From Bradyrhizobium genosp. L (GTDB lineage: Bacteria; Pseudomonadota; Alphaproteobacteria; Rhizobiales; Xanthobacteraceae), in the NCBI RefSeq assembly GCF_015624485.1, contig NZ_CP061378.1, forward strand, positions 7,155,501 to 7,219,500: 64,000 bases of DNA. The letters run 5' to 3'. The notes below the pieces were generated by a model. The model was not told where the DNA came from, did no database searches, and saw only the letters and a program-made list of their open reading frames with translations. This document shows positions 41,314 to 48,929 of this stretch, piece by piece. The position numbers and the translations under genes are program-made. Positions within the stretch are counted from its first letter, which is position 1. Each line of letters opens with the position of its first letter.

Positions 41314-41488
41314 GTTTTGCTCGCTCCACGCAGGCGCGCGTCGTCGCGGCAGTACGGCCGGGACAACGACACCTCGTTGAGAAGACGGTTGGGCGACGGC
41401 AAACCCGCAAAAGAATTTGCAAGTCAGCGAAAGAAATTCTTGGATTGTTAGGGAATCAACACAGGCAACCGGGCTGGTGTGCCCCCGG

Positions 41489-42466
41489 TCAACTCATCAG
41501 CACCACGCCGCCGGGCAGCGATGTGATCCGTGCGCCGAACAGCTGCTCGACCTGGGCCACGAAATTATCCAGCTTGTCGAGCTGGAAGGTGCCGTTGACG
41601 AGCCGGCGGCTCAGTTCCGCACTGGTGATGATGATCTTGCCGGCGCGGTAGCGGTTCACTTCGTCCACGACACTCGAAAGCGGCCGGTCGCGAAAGATCA
41701 ATAGTCCGGTCTGCCACGCCGTAACCTGGGTGGCGTCGACCGGACGCGAAGTCTGCAGTCCCGCGAGCGAATAGCTGACCTGCTCGGCCTTGCGCAACTG
41801 GATGGTGTGGCCGTCCTGCTCGACCGTCACGACGCCATCGATGCAGGTCACCGAAACCACCCCGTCGAGACAGCGTGCGTTGAAATCGGCCTGCACCGCG
41901 CTGATGCGCCCGTCGCGGGCCAGCATCACCAGCGGGATCGACGACGACCGCCTCGCCGTGACCGAGGCCTCGCCGGAGATCAGCTCGACCCGGGTCTCAT
42001 TGGGCGCGGACCGCAATGCGAGGCTGGTCTGGGTGTTCAATTCGACCGAAATGTCCGGCGCCAGCGCCACCTTGCGCTGCTCACCCTTCCCGGTGCGGTA
42101 GTCGGCCGACAATTCCTCGATCGACGGCCACATGTCGAGCGGCGGACGGAACATGACATAGCCGGCAGCGGCGGCCATCGCACCGCCAAGCACGATACGG
42201 CGCGTGAACTGCGGCCGACGCGGCAATGCGGCAACGGTGCCGGCCGCGGCCTGCTCGCTGGCCAGCTCCTGCGCCGCGATCGAGGCGGTGCGGAGCAGGC
42301 TGGCGGCGGTCCTGAACGCCGCCTCATGGGCCGGGCTTTGCCCGCGCCAGCGTTGCAGCGCATCGACGTCCGCACGGGTCGGCGTACCGGTCTTCAGCCG
42401 GACAACCCAATCAAGGGCCTCGTCCAGCAACGGATCGGATTCGGATGGAGGGATCGGCTCGGTCAC
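41489..42466 (-). CDS. FecR-family anti-sigma / sigma regulator
   Basis: A protein of about 325 residues with the FecR plan. The N-terminal DUF4880-like helix (LDEALDWVVRLKTGTPTRAD, LQRWRGQSPAHEAAF) binds the sigma factor. A membrane helix (RRIVLGGAMAAAAGYVMF) leads to the periplasmic FecR domain (YRTGKGEQRKVALAPDISVELN) and a C-terminal STN-like stretch (SSVVDEVNRYRAGKIIIT). It should gate the FecI-type sigma factor encoded upstream. The GTG at 42466 was chosen over the upstream frame because homology begins there. It is 176 bp before the TpsB gene. Confidence 0.9.
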   Translation of the reverse strand: MTEPIPPSESDPLLDEALDWVVRLKTGTPTRADVDALQRWRGQSPAHEAAFRTAASLLRTASIAAQELASEQAAAGTVAALPRRPQFTRRIVLGGAMAAAAGYVMFRPPLDMWPSIEELSADYRTGKGEQRKVALAPDISVELNTQTSLALRSAPNETRVELISGEASVTARRSSSIPLVMLARDGRISAVQADFNARCLDGVVSVTCIDGVVTVEQDGHTIQLRKAEQVSYSLAGLQTSRPVDATQVTAWQTGLLIFRDRPLSSVVDEVNRYRAGKIIITSAELSRRLVNGTFQLDKLDNFVAQVEQLFGARITSLPGGVVLMS

Positions 42467-42809
42467 GACGGACTGCTCATCACCATGCTCGCCAAGGCCA
42501 AACCTTCTGATCGCATCGAATGCATCACATGCGGTAGGTCGCTGTATAAATGATTCCGGCGGTCTTCGGGCACCGCAATACGCGGTTGCGCACATCCGGC
42601 AATCCGGGGTTGCCCGGTGTCGCGTGATGGGCGGCTGGCGACCGCTCGCATGATGGATTGCATGTCGACCTGTTTTTCAACGGCTCGGCACTTCGAGCGA
42701 ACCCCCTCGAGGCGCCGCAACGGTCCTCGCGAGACGGTTCTCTATTTCAATAGACGATTGAAAGCCCGCGATCCCGCAGAACGGATGTTAAAAATTACCG
42801 GCGACGATC
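42467..42809. other. Non-coding gap between sigma factor and FecR genes
   Basis: A 343-bp stretch with no supportable gene; short frames lack ribosome binding sites and family resemblance. It must carry the FecR ribosome binding region. AT content is locally higher around 42740-42800 (for example CTATTTCAATAGACGATTG), which may mark a promoter for FecR and the TpsB operon, but no box is clear enough to call. Confidence 0.4.
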
Positions 42810-43352
42810 TCAGGTACGGGGCCGCGGGCCGCCGAGCCGCCGGATCAATGTATAATCAAGACAGTTCGCGCAATGGCTCAAGGCGAGCTTCAAATCGCTT
42901 TCCACCGTTCTGACGCTGACGCCGAGCCGGGTCGCCACGTCGTGCGGCGATCGTCCCTCGATGGTAATGCTATGGAGCACGTCGCGCGGCCGGGCCGGCA
43001 ATTCGGCCAGCGCGCGCTTGAAGGCGTCGACATCGGAGCGTGCTTCGACGATCCTTGCCGGGCTCGGCCCCTCGTCGCTGACGTCGAGCAACGCGTCGAC
43101 CTCGGAGGCGCTGACCCGATAGTTCTGCGCCTTCTGACGATCCCTGGCGATATTGATGGCTATACGAAAGATATAGTCCGCCGGGCTGCGGATGGACACG
43201 GAGTCCGTGACCCGCTCCAGCCGCAGGAAGGTCTCGTGCAGGGCTTCATAAGCGAAGTCGGAAGATCCCAGCCGGCGCGTCAGTTTCTTGACGAGGCCGT
43301 CATAGTTCTCGACGAGCTGGCCCCGCAGCCGCACTCGGTTAATATCAGCCAC
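42810..43352 (-). CDS. FecI-like ECF sigma-70 factor
   Basis: A sigma factor of about 180 residues. Region 2 is LVENYDGLVKKLTRRLGSSDFAYEALHETFLRLE followed by SPADYIFRIAINIARDR (key DNA-melting region); region 4 is LAELPARPRDVLHSITIEG then VATRLGVSVRTVESDLKLAL. This is the FecI group, normally activated by a FecR/TonB-receptor chain. The GTG at 43352 has a GGGGGG site; a GTG 7 codons upstream is an alternative. It is encoded ahead of FecR and presumably transcribes the TpsB/ExbB/TonB operon. Confidence 0.92.
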   Translation of the reverse strand: MADINRVRLRGQLVENYDGLVKKLTRRLGSSDFAYEALHETFLRLERVTDSVSIRSPADYIFRIAINIARDRQKAQNYRVSASEVDALLDVSDEGPSPARIVEARSDVDAFKRALAELPARPRDVLHSITIEGRSPHDVATRLGVSVRTVESDLKLALSHCANCLDYTLIRRLGGPRPRT

Positions 43353-43557
43353 GTTCCGCGGCCCCCCAGACACCAGCCCGATATCCAGATCAAATTGTTC
43401 TTACGCGCCAAAGTCGTATCGGCCACGGGCTACACATTTATGACGGTAACAAGTCGGCAATCGAAGGACATGCGACGTGCGGCAAGGAGATCACACCTGG
43501 CCGTCCGCGCGATGCTGTTGGCCTGCTGGTTGCTTGAGCAATCATCCCAACGGCGCT

Positions 43558-44286
43558 TCAGGACGGGTCGAACTCCAGCCAGATCTGAACGGTGAGCCGG
43601 CCGGGCAGCTCGGAGGGGATCGACGGCAACGGCTGGGCGCGCCGGATCGCATCCAGCGCAGCCTTGTCGAGCACGGCCTGACCGGAACTGGTCTTGACCC
43701 AGACGTCGAGCAGGGTGCCGTCGCGCTGCATAGAGAATAATGTCTCGACCGCCCCGTGCAGCCGCCCCAGCCGCGCCGCGCTCGGGTAGCGCTTGTAGCG
43801 GGCCACGTGATGAAGCAGGGCCTGCTGAAACTTGATGGCGACATTGTTGGGCGGCGCGTCGGCAGCCGATGGGGCCGGGCGCGGGCTCGGCACCGTCGTC
43901 TCGATTGGCGCCGGCTCCTGCGCCGGCGTCGATACCGAGGTGTCGGTCGCGGAATCGGAATTGTCCGTCGACACGTCGGTCTTGCTGGCAAGCGCGGCGG
44001 CCGGCGGCTGCGACACCGACGCAAGCGGGATCGGCGCGGGCGACGGGCGCGGCAGCAGCCGGACCTGCACGACCGAGTTCTGCTCCCGGCTCGACGGTCC
44101 CGCCGGCGGCTGCAGCCGGATCCAGTAAATTCCGCCGACGAACAGCAGGGTCGCGATGGTCGGCACCAGAAGCAGCCGGAGCACCTCGCGGGACGTCCAG
44201 GCACCTGGATCTTCGGGATGGAACAACGCGGTCACCGGGTTCACACCGGAAGCGCCATCGCGTCCGCTGGTACCACCGGCGTTCAT
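43558..44286 (-). CDS. Second TonB-family protein
   Basis: A 242-residue protein. One transmembrane helix (EVLRLLLVPTIATLLFVGGIYWI) leads to a Pro/Ser/Thr-rich rod (residues about 80-150) and a TonB-like C-terminus (ALLHHVARYKRYPSAARLGR, HGAVETLFSMQRDGTLLDVWV, LDAIRRAQPLPSIPSELPG). It lacks the poly-Pro run and shares its start with the stop of the STN protein gene (4-bp overlap). It is transcribed before the sigma factor and could pass a signal inward as well as energy outward. Confidence 0.88.
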   Translation of the reverse strand: MNAGGTSGRDGASGVNPVTALFHPEDPGAWTSREVLRLLLVPTIATLLFVGGIYWIRLQPPAGPSSREQNSVVQVRLLPRPSPAPIPLASVSQPPAAALASKTDVSTDNSDSATDTSVSTPAQEPAPIETTVPSPRPAPSAADAPPNNVAIKFQQALLHHVARYKRYPSAARLGRLHGAVETLFSMQRDGTLLDVWVKTSSGQAVLDKAALDAIRRAQPLPSIPSELPGRLTVQIWLEFDPS

Positions 44287-45047
44287 TGCAACGATGTCAC
44301 CCGGATTGCGATCCGCACCGGCAGCGGTGCATTGGCAGGCGTGGCCCGGCTGACGGTCAAGCCGTGCAGCGCCGTGGTGATGGCCGCATCGCGCGCCTGA
44401 TCGCCAGTCGAGCGCTGTAACTGGGTCCGCTGAATCGTGCGCGAGGCGTCGATCCAGAGATCGACGATCAGCCGGTAACTACCGCCGCGGGTTCCGACAT
44501 TTTTCTGCAGCGCCTTCTGGATGTCGACCTGCAAGCTCTCGTTGTAATCGTGCAGTGCGCCGGTGTCTTCGGCTTCATTGGTCGCCCGCACCTGCAGGGT
44601 GCCGAGCGACAAATCCGCCGTTGCAAGCGGATTGGCGGGCGGCCGATCCACCGACACGGTGCGCAAGGCCAGCGTGATGGCGTCGGGGCGGATGTACTGG
44701 ACCTTCAGATCGGTTCCGCTCAGCAGCAGGTTCAGCGCGTCTTCGCGCGTCAGATTACCGTCGACCGGCGTCGATTTTCGGCCGGACGCCGAGCTGCTTT
44801 CATAGAGCACCTGCACGCCGGTGCGTTCGCCATAGGCCTGCAAGGCGCTCGCAAGCGGCTGAGCCGGAATGTGAAATTCGATCGGCGCCGGCGCCGCGAG
44901 CGTCTCGCGCTGCTGCGCTTCTGCCGCGCAGAAGCTGGCGATGATCAGGGTCACGCCGATCCCGAACCGATGCCGCAGTCGCGTGCCGGCCCCGGCCATA
45001 TCAGGATTGGTCGCCGTGCCAGCACCAAATAAATCAATTGCTGTCAT
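44283..45047 (-). CDS. STN domain + TonB-C-like periplasmic protein
   Basis: A 254-residue exported protein. The signal peptide (FGIGVTLIIASFCAAEAQ) is followed by an STN domain (EFHIPAQPLASALQAYGERTGVQVLYESS, LTREDALNLLLSGTDLKVQYI), the module that in TonB receptors carries the signal to FecR. The C-terminal third resembles TonB-C (DYNESLQVDIQKALQKNVGTRG, IVDLWIDASRTIQRTQLQR). An STN fused to a TonB-like domain without any receptor barrel is unusual. It may talk to FecR in place of a receptor. The AAGG site and ATG at 45047 support the start. Confidence 0.9.
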   Translation of the reverse strand: MTAIDLFGAGTATNPDMAGAGTRLRHRFGIGVTLIIASFCAAEAQQRETLAAPAPIEFHIPAQPLASALQAYGERTGVQVLYESSSASGRKSTPVDGNLTREDALNLLLSGTDLKVQYIRPDAITLALRTVSVDRPPANPLATADLSLGTLQVRATNEAEDTGALHDYNESLQVDIQKALQKNVGTRGGSYRLIVDLWIDASRTIQRTQLQRSTGDQARDAAITTALHGLTVSRATPANAPLPVRIAIRVTSLQ

Positions 45048-45224
45048 AGCCTTGCTTCGGCCCAAAGTGACCGTCGGTAAACTCGGCCAGCGTATGCTTT
45101 GATCAGCCTTCCGGCCAACGGACCAGCGTTGTTTATATCCGAAATGTGACGGCCATCTAACCGGCGACCGATGGGTCGGCAACGCCACCCGACAGCGCGG
45201 GCCGTTGTGGCAAACGCGCCTCAG

Positions 45225-45929
45225 TCAGCACCGTTTTGCGCCACGCCGAAGCAGGATCGTGCGTCCGAACATGATCATCGGCCGCTCGACCGTCCGGTAA
45301 ACCAGCCATGACGCAATCAAAGTGAGGACGATGCAGATCAGCATCGTGAAGACGTCGCCGACCTGCCCGGTGAACGGCAGGAAGCGGTACACGACGACGT
45401 TCACGCACCAGTGGAACAGATACATCGAGTAGCTGATCAGCCCGATCCGCGCCAGCCAGATCGAACGCGGCCGATCGAAAAAGGCGGCTGCAAGGAAGAC
45501 GACGAAGGCCAGCACATAGGCGGACAGAACGGGCGTCAACCCCTCCAGGATGAACTTGTCGCCGCGCGCCAGCGAGAATTCCGCGACCGACGGCACCGTG
45601 ACGACCTGGGCCAGCGCGAGCGCCAGCACGGCAATGCCGGCGCCCTCGACACGCTCGGCCAGCCACAGCCGCAACAGCAGCGCGCTGCGGATGCGTCCGT
45701 CCTGTTGCTGGTAGATTTGCGTGCCCGCCATCGCCTCGTAGGAAGGAGAGCCCAGCACGAGCGCCTGCAGATAGTTCTCGAGGTCCGCGCCGGCCGGCTT
45801 GTCGGCACCCCTGAAAACCTTCAGGAAGAGCCGGGCGACGCCAGGCACATCGGCGGCGGTCATCGGCCGGACCGTGCCCTTGCGCGGAGCTTGCGCCTCG
45901 ATCTGCGTTTGCGGCGTGGGCTGCAACAT
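45225..45929 (-). pseudogene. Chimera: GNAT N-terminus joined to acyltransferase-3 C-terminus
   Basis: A 234-residue open frame made of two unrelated pieces. Residues 1 to about 72 match the start of a GNAT acetyltransferase (RPMTAADVPGVARLFLKVFR, GTQIYQQQDGRI). From about 75 on, it is the C-terminal half of an OafA-type membrane acyltransferase (ALLLRLWLAERVEGAG, then helices ending SYSMYLFHWCVNVVVY, LIASWLVYRTVERPMIMFG). The N-terminal catalytic His region of the acyltransferase and the CoA-binding core of GNAT are both missing. This looks like the scar of a deletion that fused two genes in frame (near 45700). It is probably non-functional. Confidence 0.6.
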
Positions 45930-46365
45930 CAGCGCGATCCCACATCACGCGGATCCACGCTCCGGAAACCAGACTGGAATCTCAAACTCGGCATGCTTCG
46001 CCAATCGATGTGTTGCCCGATCAGGAGCGGCGTTCGTCAGGCGCCAATATCAACGTTCTTCAAATGCCGATGACATGCTTGCCCAGAGCCTCACCTCGCG
46101 ATGCGCTCAGGCAGTCGTCATACGTCTTGCATCAAGACCCGAAGTCTTGCCCCGACGGCCCACACAGGCACGCGTCCTTGCGGCAAACCTTTCCGACTTC
46201 ATGCGCGAGGCGTCAAGAAATTCAACTTGTGGCGGTTAATGCTGCCAATGCAGGCAGACGCGATGCGCCGACGAGCGCGCGATGACGAATTCGTTTCAGG
46301 TATCGGAAATTCTGATGTCTCGATCGCATCTGATGGGGATGAAACATCCAGCTATCGCGCGGCAT
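45930..46365. other. 436-bp region with no supportable gene
   Basis: This stretch lies between the chimera and the SH3-like protein gene. Frames such as those on the plus strand around 46010-46390 have no ribosome binding site or recognisable sequence. It may be debris left by the same event that created the chimera. No repeat or promoter stands out. Confidence 0.4.
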
Positions 46366-46734
46366 CTACTGCTTGGGGCCCATGGTCCCCGTGATCTTGA
46401 GTCGCGCCGATCTCACCCAACCCTGAACGTCGTCGCCCGTCTTTGGGTTGACGTACATCACCGACGACCAGCCGTCATCGGTCTGCGCATAGGCAACGAG
46501 TTGATCGTTCGGGATCACGAAGACGCCGTTGATCGGACAGTGCAGGTTGGGCGCCGAATAGAACTGCAGCCGCCCGGTCCCCGTCACCACATTGGCGAGC
46601 GGCGGCGAGAAAATCGGAACACGGCTGGTGCCCTCCTTGGGCTCCTTGCAGCTCGCCGGCGTCTGCGCCTGGACGGACGCGCCCAGCACGGCCAAGATCA
46701 TGGCGCTGCAGACGATCACGCCCCTGCCGAACAT
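46366..46734 (-). CDS. Secreted SH3-like domain protein
   Basis: A 122-residue exported protein. The signal peptide (GVIVCSAMILAVLGASVQAQ) precedes a compact beta domain (GRLQFYSAPNLHCPINGVFVI, LVAYAQTDDGWSSVMYVNPKTGDDVQGWVR) that reads as a bacterial SH3 fold; two cysteines (ASCKEP and LHCPI) could form a disulfide. Such proteins bind peptidoglycan or a receptor in the periplasm. GGGAG stands before the ATG, and the start 12 codons upstream was rejected for lacking a site. Confidence 0.82.
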   Translation of the reverse strand: MFGRGVIVCSAMILAVLGASVQAQTPASCKEPKEGTSRVPIFSPPLANVVTGTGRLQFYSAPNLHCPINGVFVIPNDQLVAYAQTDDGWSSVMYVNPKTGDDVQGWVRSARLKITGTMGPKQ

Positions 46735-46860
46735 TGCTCGATCTCCCGACCACGCGAACGCGATCAACATACCGACGGTTTTGTCGCCGAATGTCCCCGG
46801 AAGGTTCTAACGCAGCGATAAGAATTGGCGGCGACTGCGGATGCAAACAGCTCACCTCGG

Positions 46861-46970
46861 TGTCATCACCCGCGCATGCGGGTGATCCAGTATTCCAGAG
46901 ACAGCGGTTATTGCGCCGATGGGCCGCGGCGTACGGGGTCGCCTGGTTAAACCGGGCGATGACTGATACG
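46861..46970. repeat. Intergenic repeat with two hairpins
   Basis: A 9-bp stem with a 4-nt loop (46865-46886, GCGGGTGAT arms) and a second hairpin (TCGCCTGGTT and ACCGGGCGA, 46939-46959) lie in the gap upstream of the SH3 gene (46735-47026). The outer ends GTCATC and GATGAC are also inverted. This matches the class of Bradyrhizobium repeat around CATGCGGGTGATCCAG that I recall. No other content is evident in the gap. Confidence 0.8.
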
Positions 46971-47026
46971 GGTGGCGACGCAGCATCGTCCTCTCGACAT
47001 CATTATCTGAGGCTTGCTCGCTCTTC

Positions 47027-48796
47027 CTAGCGCGGGCGAGACGGCGCGGACAGACCGGCGAGTTGGTCGATGCCGTCGCGGCGGCGATCGAAGGCGCCGA
47101 GGACGTCGCCCTGCAGCACCCTTCCACCCGATAATTTGATCCGAAACGGATCGACGTTGCGGCCGTTGATCCTGACCTCGTAATAGAGATGCGGACCGGT
47201 CGAGAGCCCGGTCGATCCGACATAGGCGATGGTCTCGCCCTGACGGACCCGGTCGCCCACCTTCAGCCCGTGCGGGAAATTGGCGACATGGGCATAGGTG
47301 GTCTCGTAGCCGCGATCATGGAGCAGGCGGACATATTTGCCGTAGCCACGCTGGAAACCGAACGTCTCGACGACGCCGGCGCCGGCTGCCGCAATCGGCG
47401 AACCGAACGGCGCCGCGAAATCGACGCCCTCATGGAAGCGGCGGTCGCCCAGGATCGGATGGATGCGCCAGCCGAAGCCGTCGCCGAGGCGGCCGTTGAC
47501 GACCGGCTTGCGCAACAGGAATTTGGTGATGGAATGGCCGGCCTCATCGTAGAAGTCCGAGCTGCCATCGTCGGGCGCATTGAAACGGTAGTAGCGATGC
47601 GTCTGCCCGGCGGCCGTCAAGTCGACGAACACCAGCTCCGGCTGGCCGAGCTCGTTGGGCGCGTAGATGATCTTGGCGAGGTCGCCCTCGCCGAGCGGCT
47701 CATCGAGGTCGAAATCGCGGCCGCAGAGCCGCATCAGCTCGGCGACAACGGCCTCGTCGACGTGATTGGACCGCGCGAGCGCGTTGAGCCCGTCACGCAA
47801 GCTTTCGCCGGACAGAAGACGCGTGTCGACGGTATCGCGCAGCGCTCCGGCGTTGTGTGACGCGGTGCCCGGCTGCTCCGGTGCGATCGCCTGGTAGTCG
47901 CCGGCATCGGTGCGGCCGACGGCAAAGACGCTGGCGTCCGGCAACGCGATCGACACCTTCAAGATATGGCCGCGTGGCGCAGCGGCATCCGCCGTCTGCT
48001 CGGTCACCTTGATCTTCTCGCCGCCGGACAGCGGCCCGCGCGCGCCGGGCCACGGGAAGGCGGCCAGGATCGCCGGCTCGTCCTCGGTACCCGCCGCCAC
48101 CGCGTGGAGGATGGCGGCCAGCGTGTCACCTTGCCGGGCGATCACGACATGTCGATGGCTGTCGGACGGCAGCAGAGATTTCGGAACGCTGCTGACATTG
48201 AGCGCCTTGCCGATCGCAAGCAGCGACGCAGGCGCCTCCGCATCGTCGGCATAGGAGCTGACACTGCCGGACAACGCGTGCCGCGACGAACTGCCGAGCT
48301 TGATCGGCGACGCCTGCGACGGCGGCGCGTCCTGCGGAAGGACATGCGGCTTGTTCGAATCATCTGCGGCCGGCGCCTCGCCGTCCTCCGGATCGATCTC
48401 CGCAAGCCGCGCCGACACGCGCGTGAAGGGACGAACCGATCCGGCGTCGCCCAGTTGCTCGATCCGGATTGCGGATGAATTGCCGTCTTTGCTCGACTTC
48501 CGATCCAGGCGGTCACCGCGCCGCGCCTCGTCGACCATCTGCGCGAGGCGCTGCAAGGAGACCACCGGCGACATCGCGAATTGCGCGCGATCGCCAAGAA
48601 CAGCACGCAGCGCGCCGCCAAACAGCACCACAGCCGCAGCGCCCATCAGCATGGTTGCGGCCATCCAGCGCAAACTGACGGCGCGTCGATCCGGCAACGC
48701 GCCATCGCTGCCCAGCGGCGGTTCGTCGCTCGACGGGATGGCGTGCAAGTGATGCGCGTACACCCGCGCTGCCCGCACGTCGCTGCGGCTGGTCAT
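47027..48796 (-). CDS. M23-family peptidoglycan endopeptidase
   Basis: A 589-residue envelope protein. One transmembrane helix near residue 50 (WMAATMLMGAAAVVLFGG) is followed by a Ser/Asp/Pro-rich periplasmic part, a LysM-like or degenerate region (VIARQGDTLAAILHAV), and an M23 domain. Zinc ligands are visible: His and Asp in RFHEGVDFAAP, His in TTYAHVANF, and His in STGPHLYYEV. It cleaves peptide cross-links in the wall, like the MepM/NlpD group. The ATG at 48796 has a GGGA site. It is 133 bp downstream of the J-domain gene; no functional link is obvious. Confidence 0.9.
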   Translation of the reverse strand: MTSRSDVRAARVYAHHLHAIPSSDEPPLGSDGALPDRRAVSLRWMAATMLMGAAAVVLFGGALRAVLGDRAQFAMSPVVSLQRLAQMVDEARRGDRLDRKSSKDGNSSAIRIEQLGDAGSVRPFTRVSARLAEIDPEDGEAPAADDSNKPHVLPQDAPPSQASPIKLGSSSRHALSGSVSSYADDAEAPASLLAIGKALNVSSVPKSLLPSDSHRHVVIARQGDTLAAILHAVAAGTEDEPAILAAFPWPGARGPLSGGEKIKVTEQTADAAAPRGHILKVSIALPDASVFAVGRTDAGDYQAIAPEQPGTASHNAGALRDTVDTRLLSGESLRDGLNALARSNHVDEAVVAELMRLCGRDFDLDEPLGEGDLAKIIYAPNELGQPELVFVDLTAAGQTHRYYRFNAPDDGSSDFYDEAGHSITKFLLRKPVVNGRLGDGFGWRIHPILGDRRFHEGVDFAAPFGSPIAAAGAGVVETFGFQRGYGKYVRLLHDRGYETTYAHVANFPHGLKVGDRVRQGETIAYVGSTGLSTGPHLYYEVRINGRNVDPFRIKLSGGRVLQGDVLGAFDRRRDGIDQLAGLSAPSRPR

Positions 48797-48929
48797 CGCC
48801 GTCCCCTGGTCCCGCCGGCTCGCTTTCGCGCGACGTCCCGGCCGAGCTCTTCGTTGGACGCGCGCAGCGTTGAGTGAGGCCTGTCTGAGGCGATTGTTTG
48901 ACGTTGGTTCGAATTGGCCCGTCGCGGGC

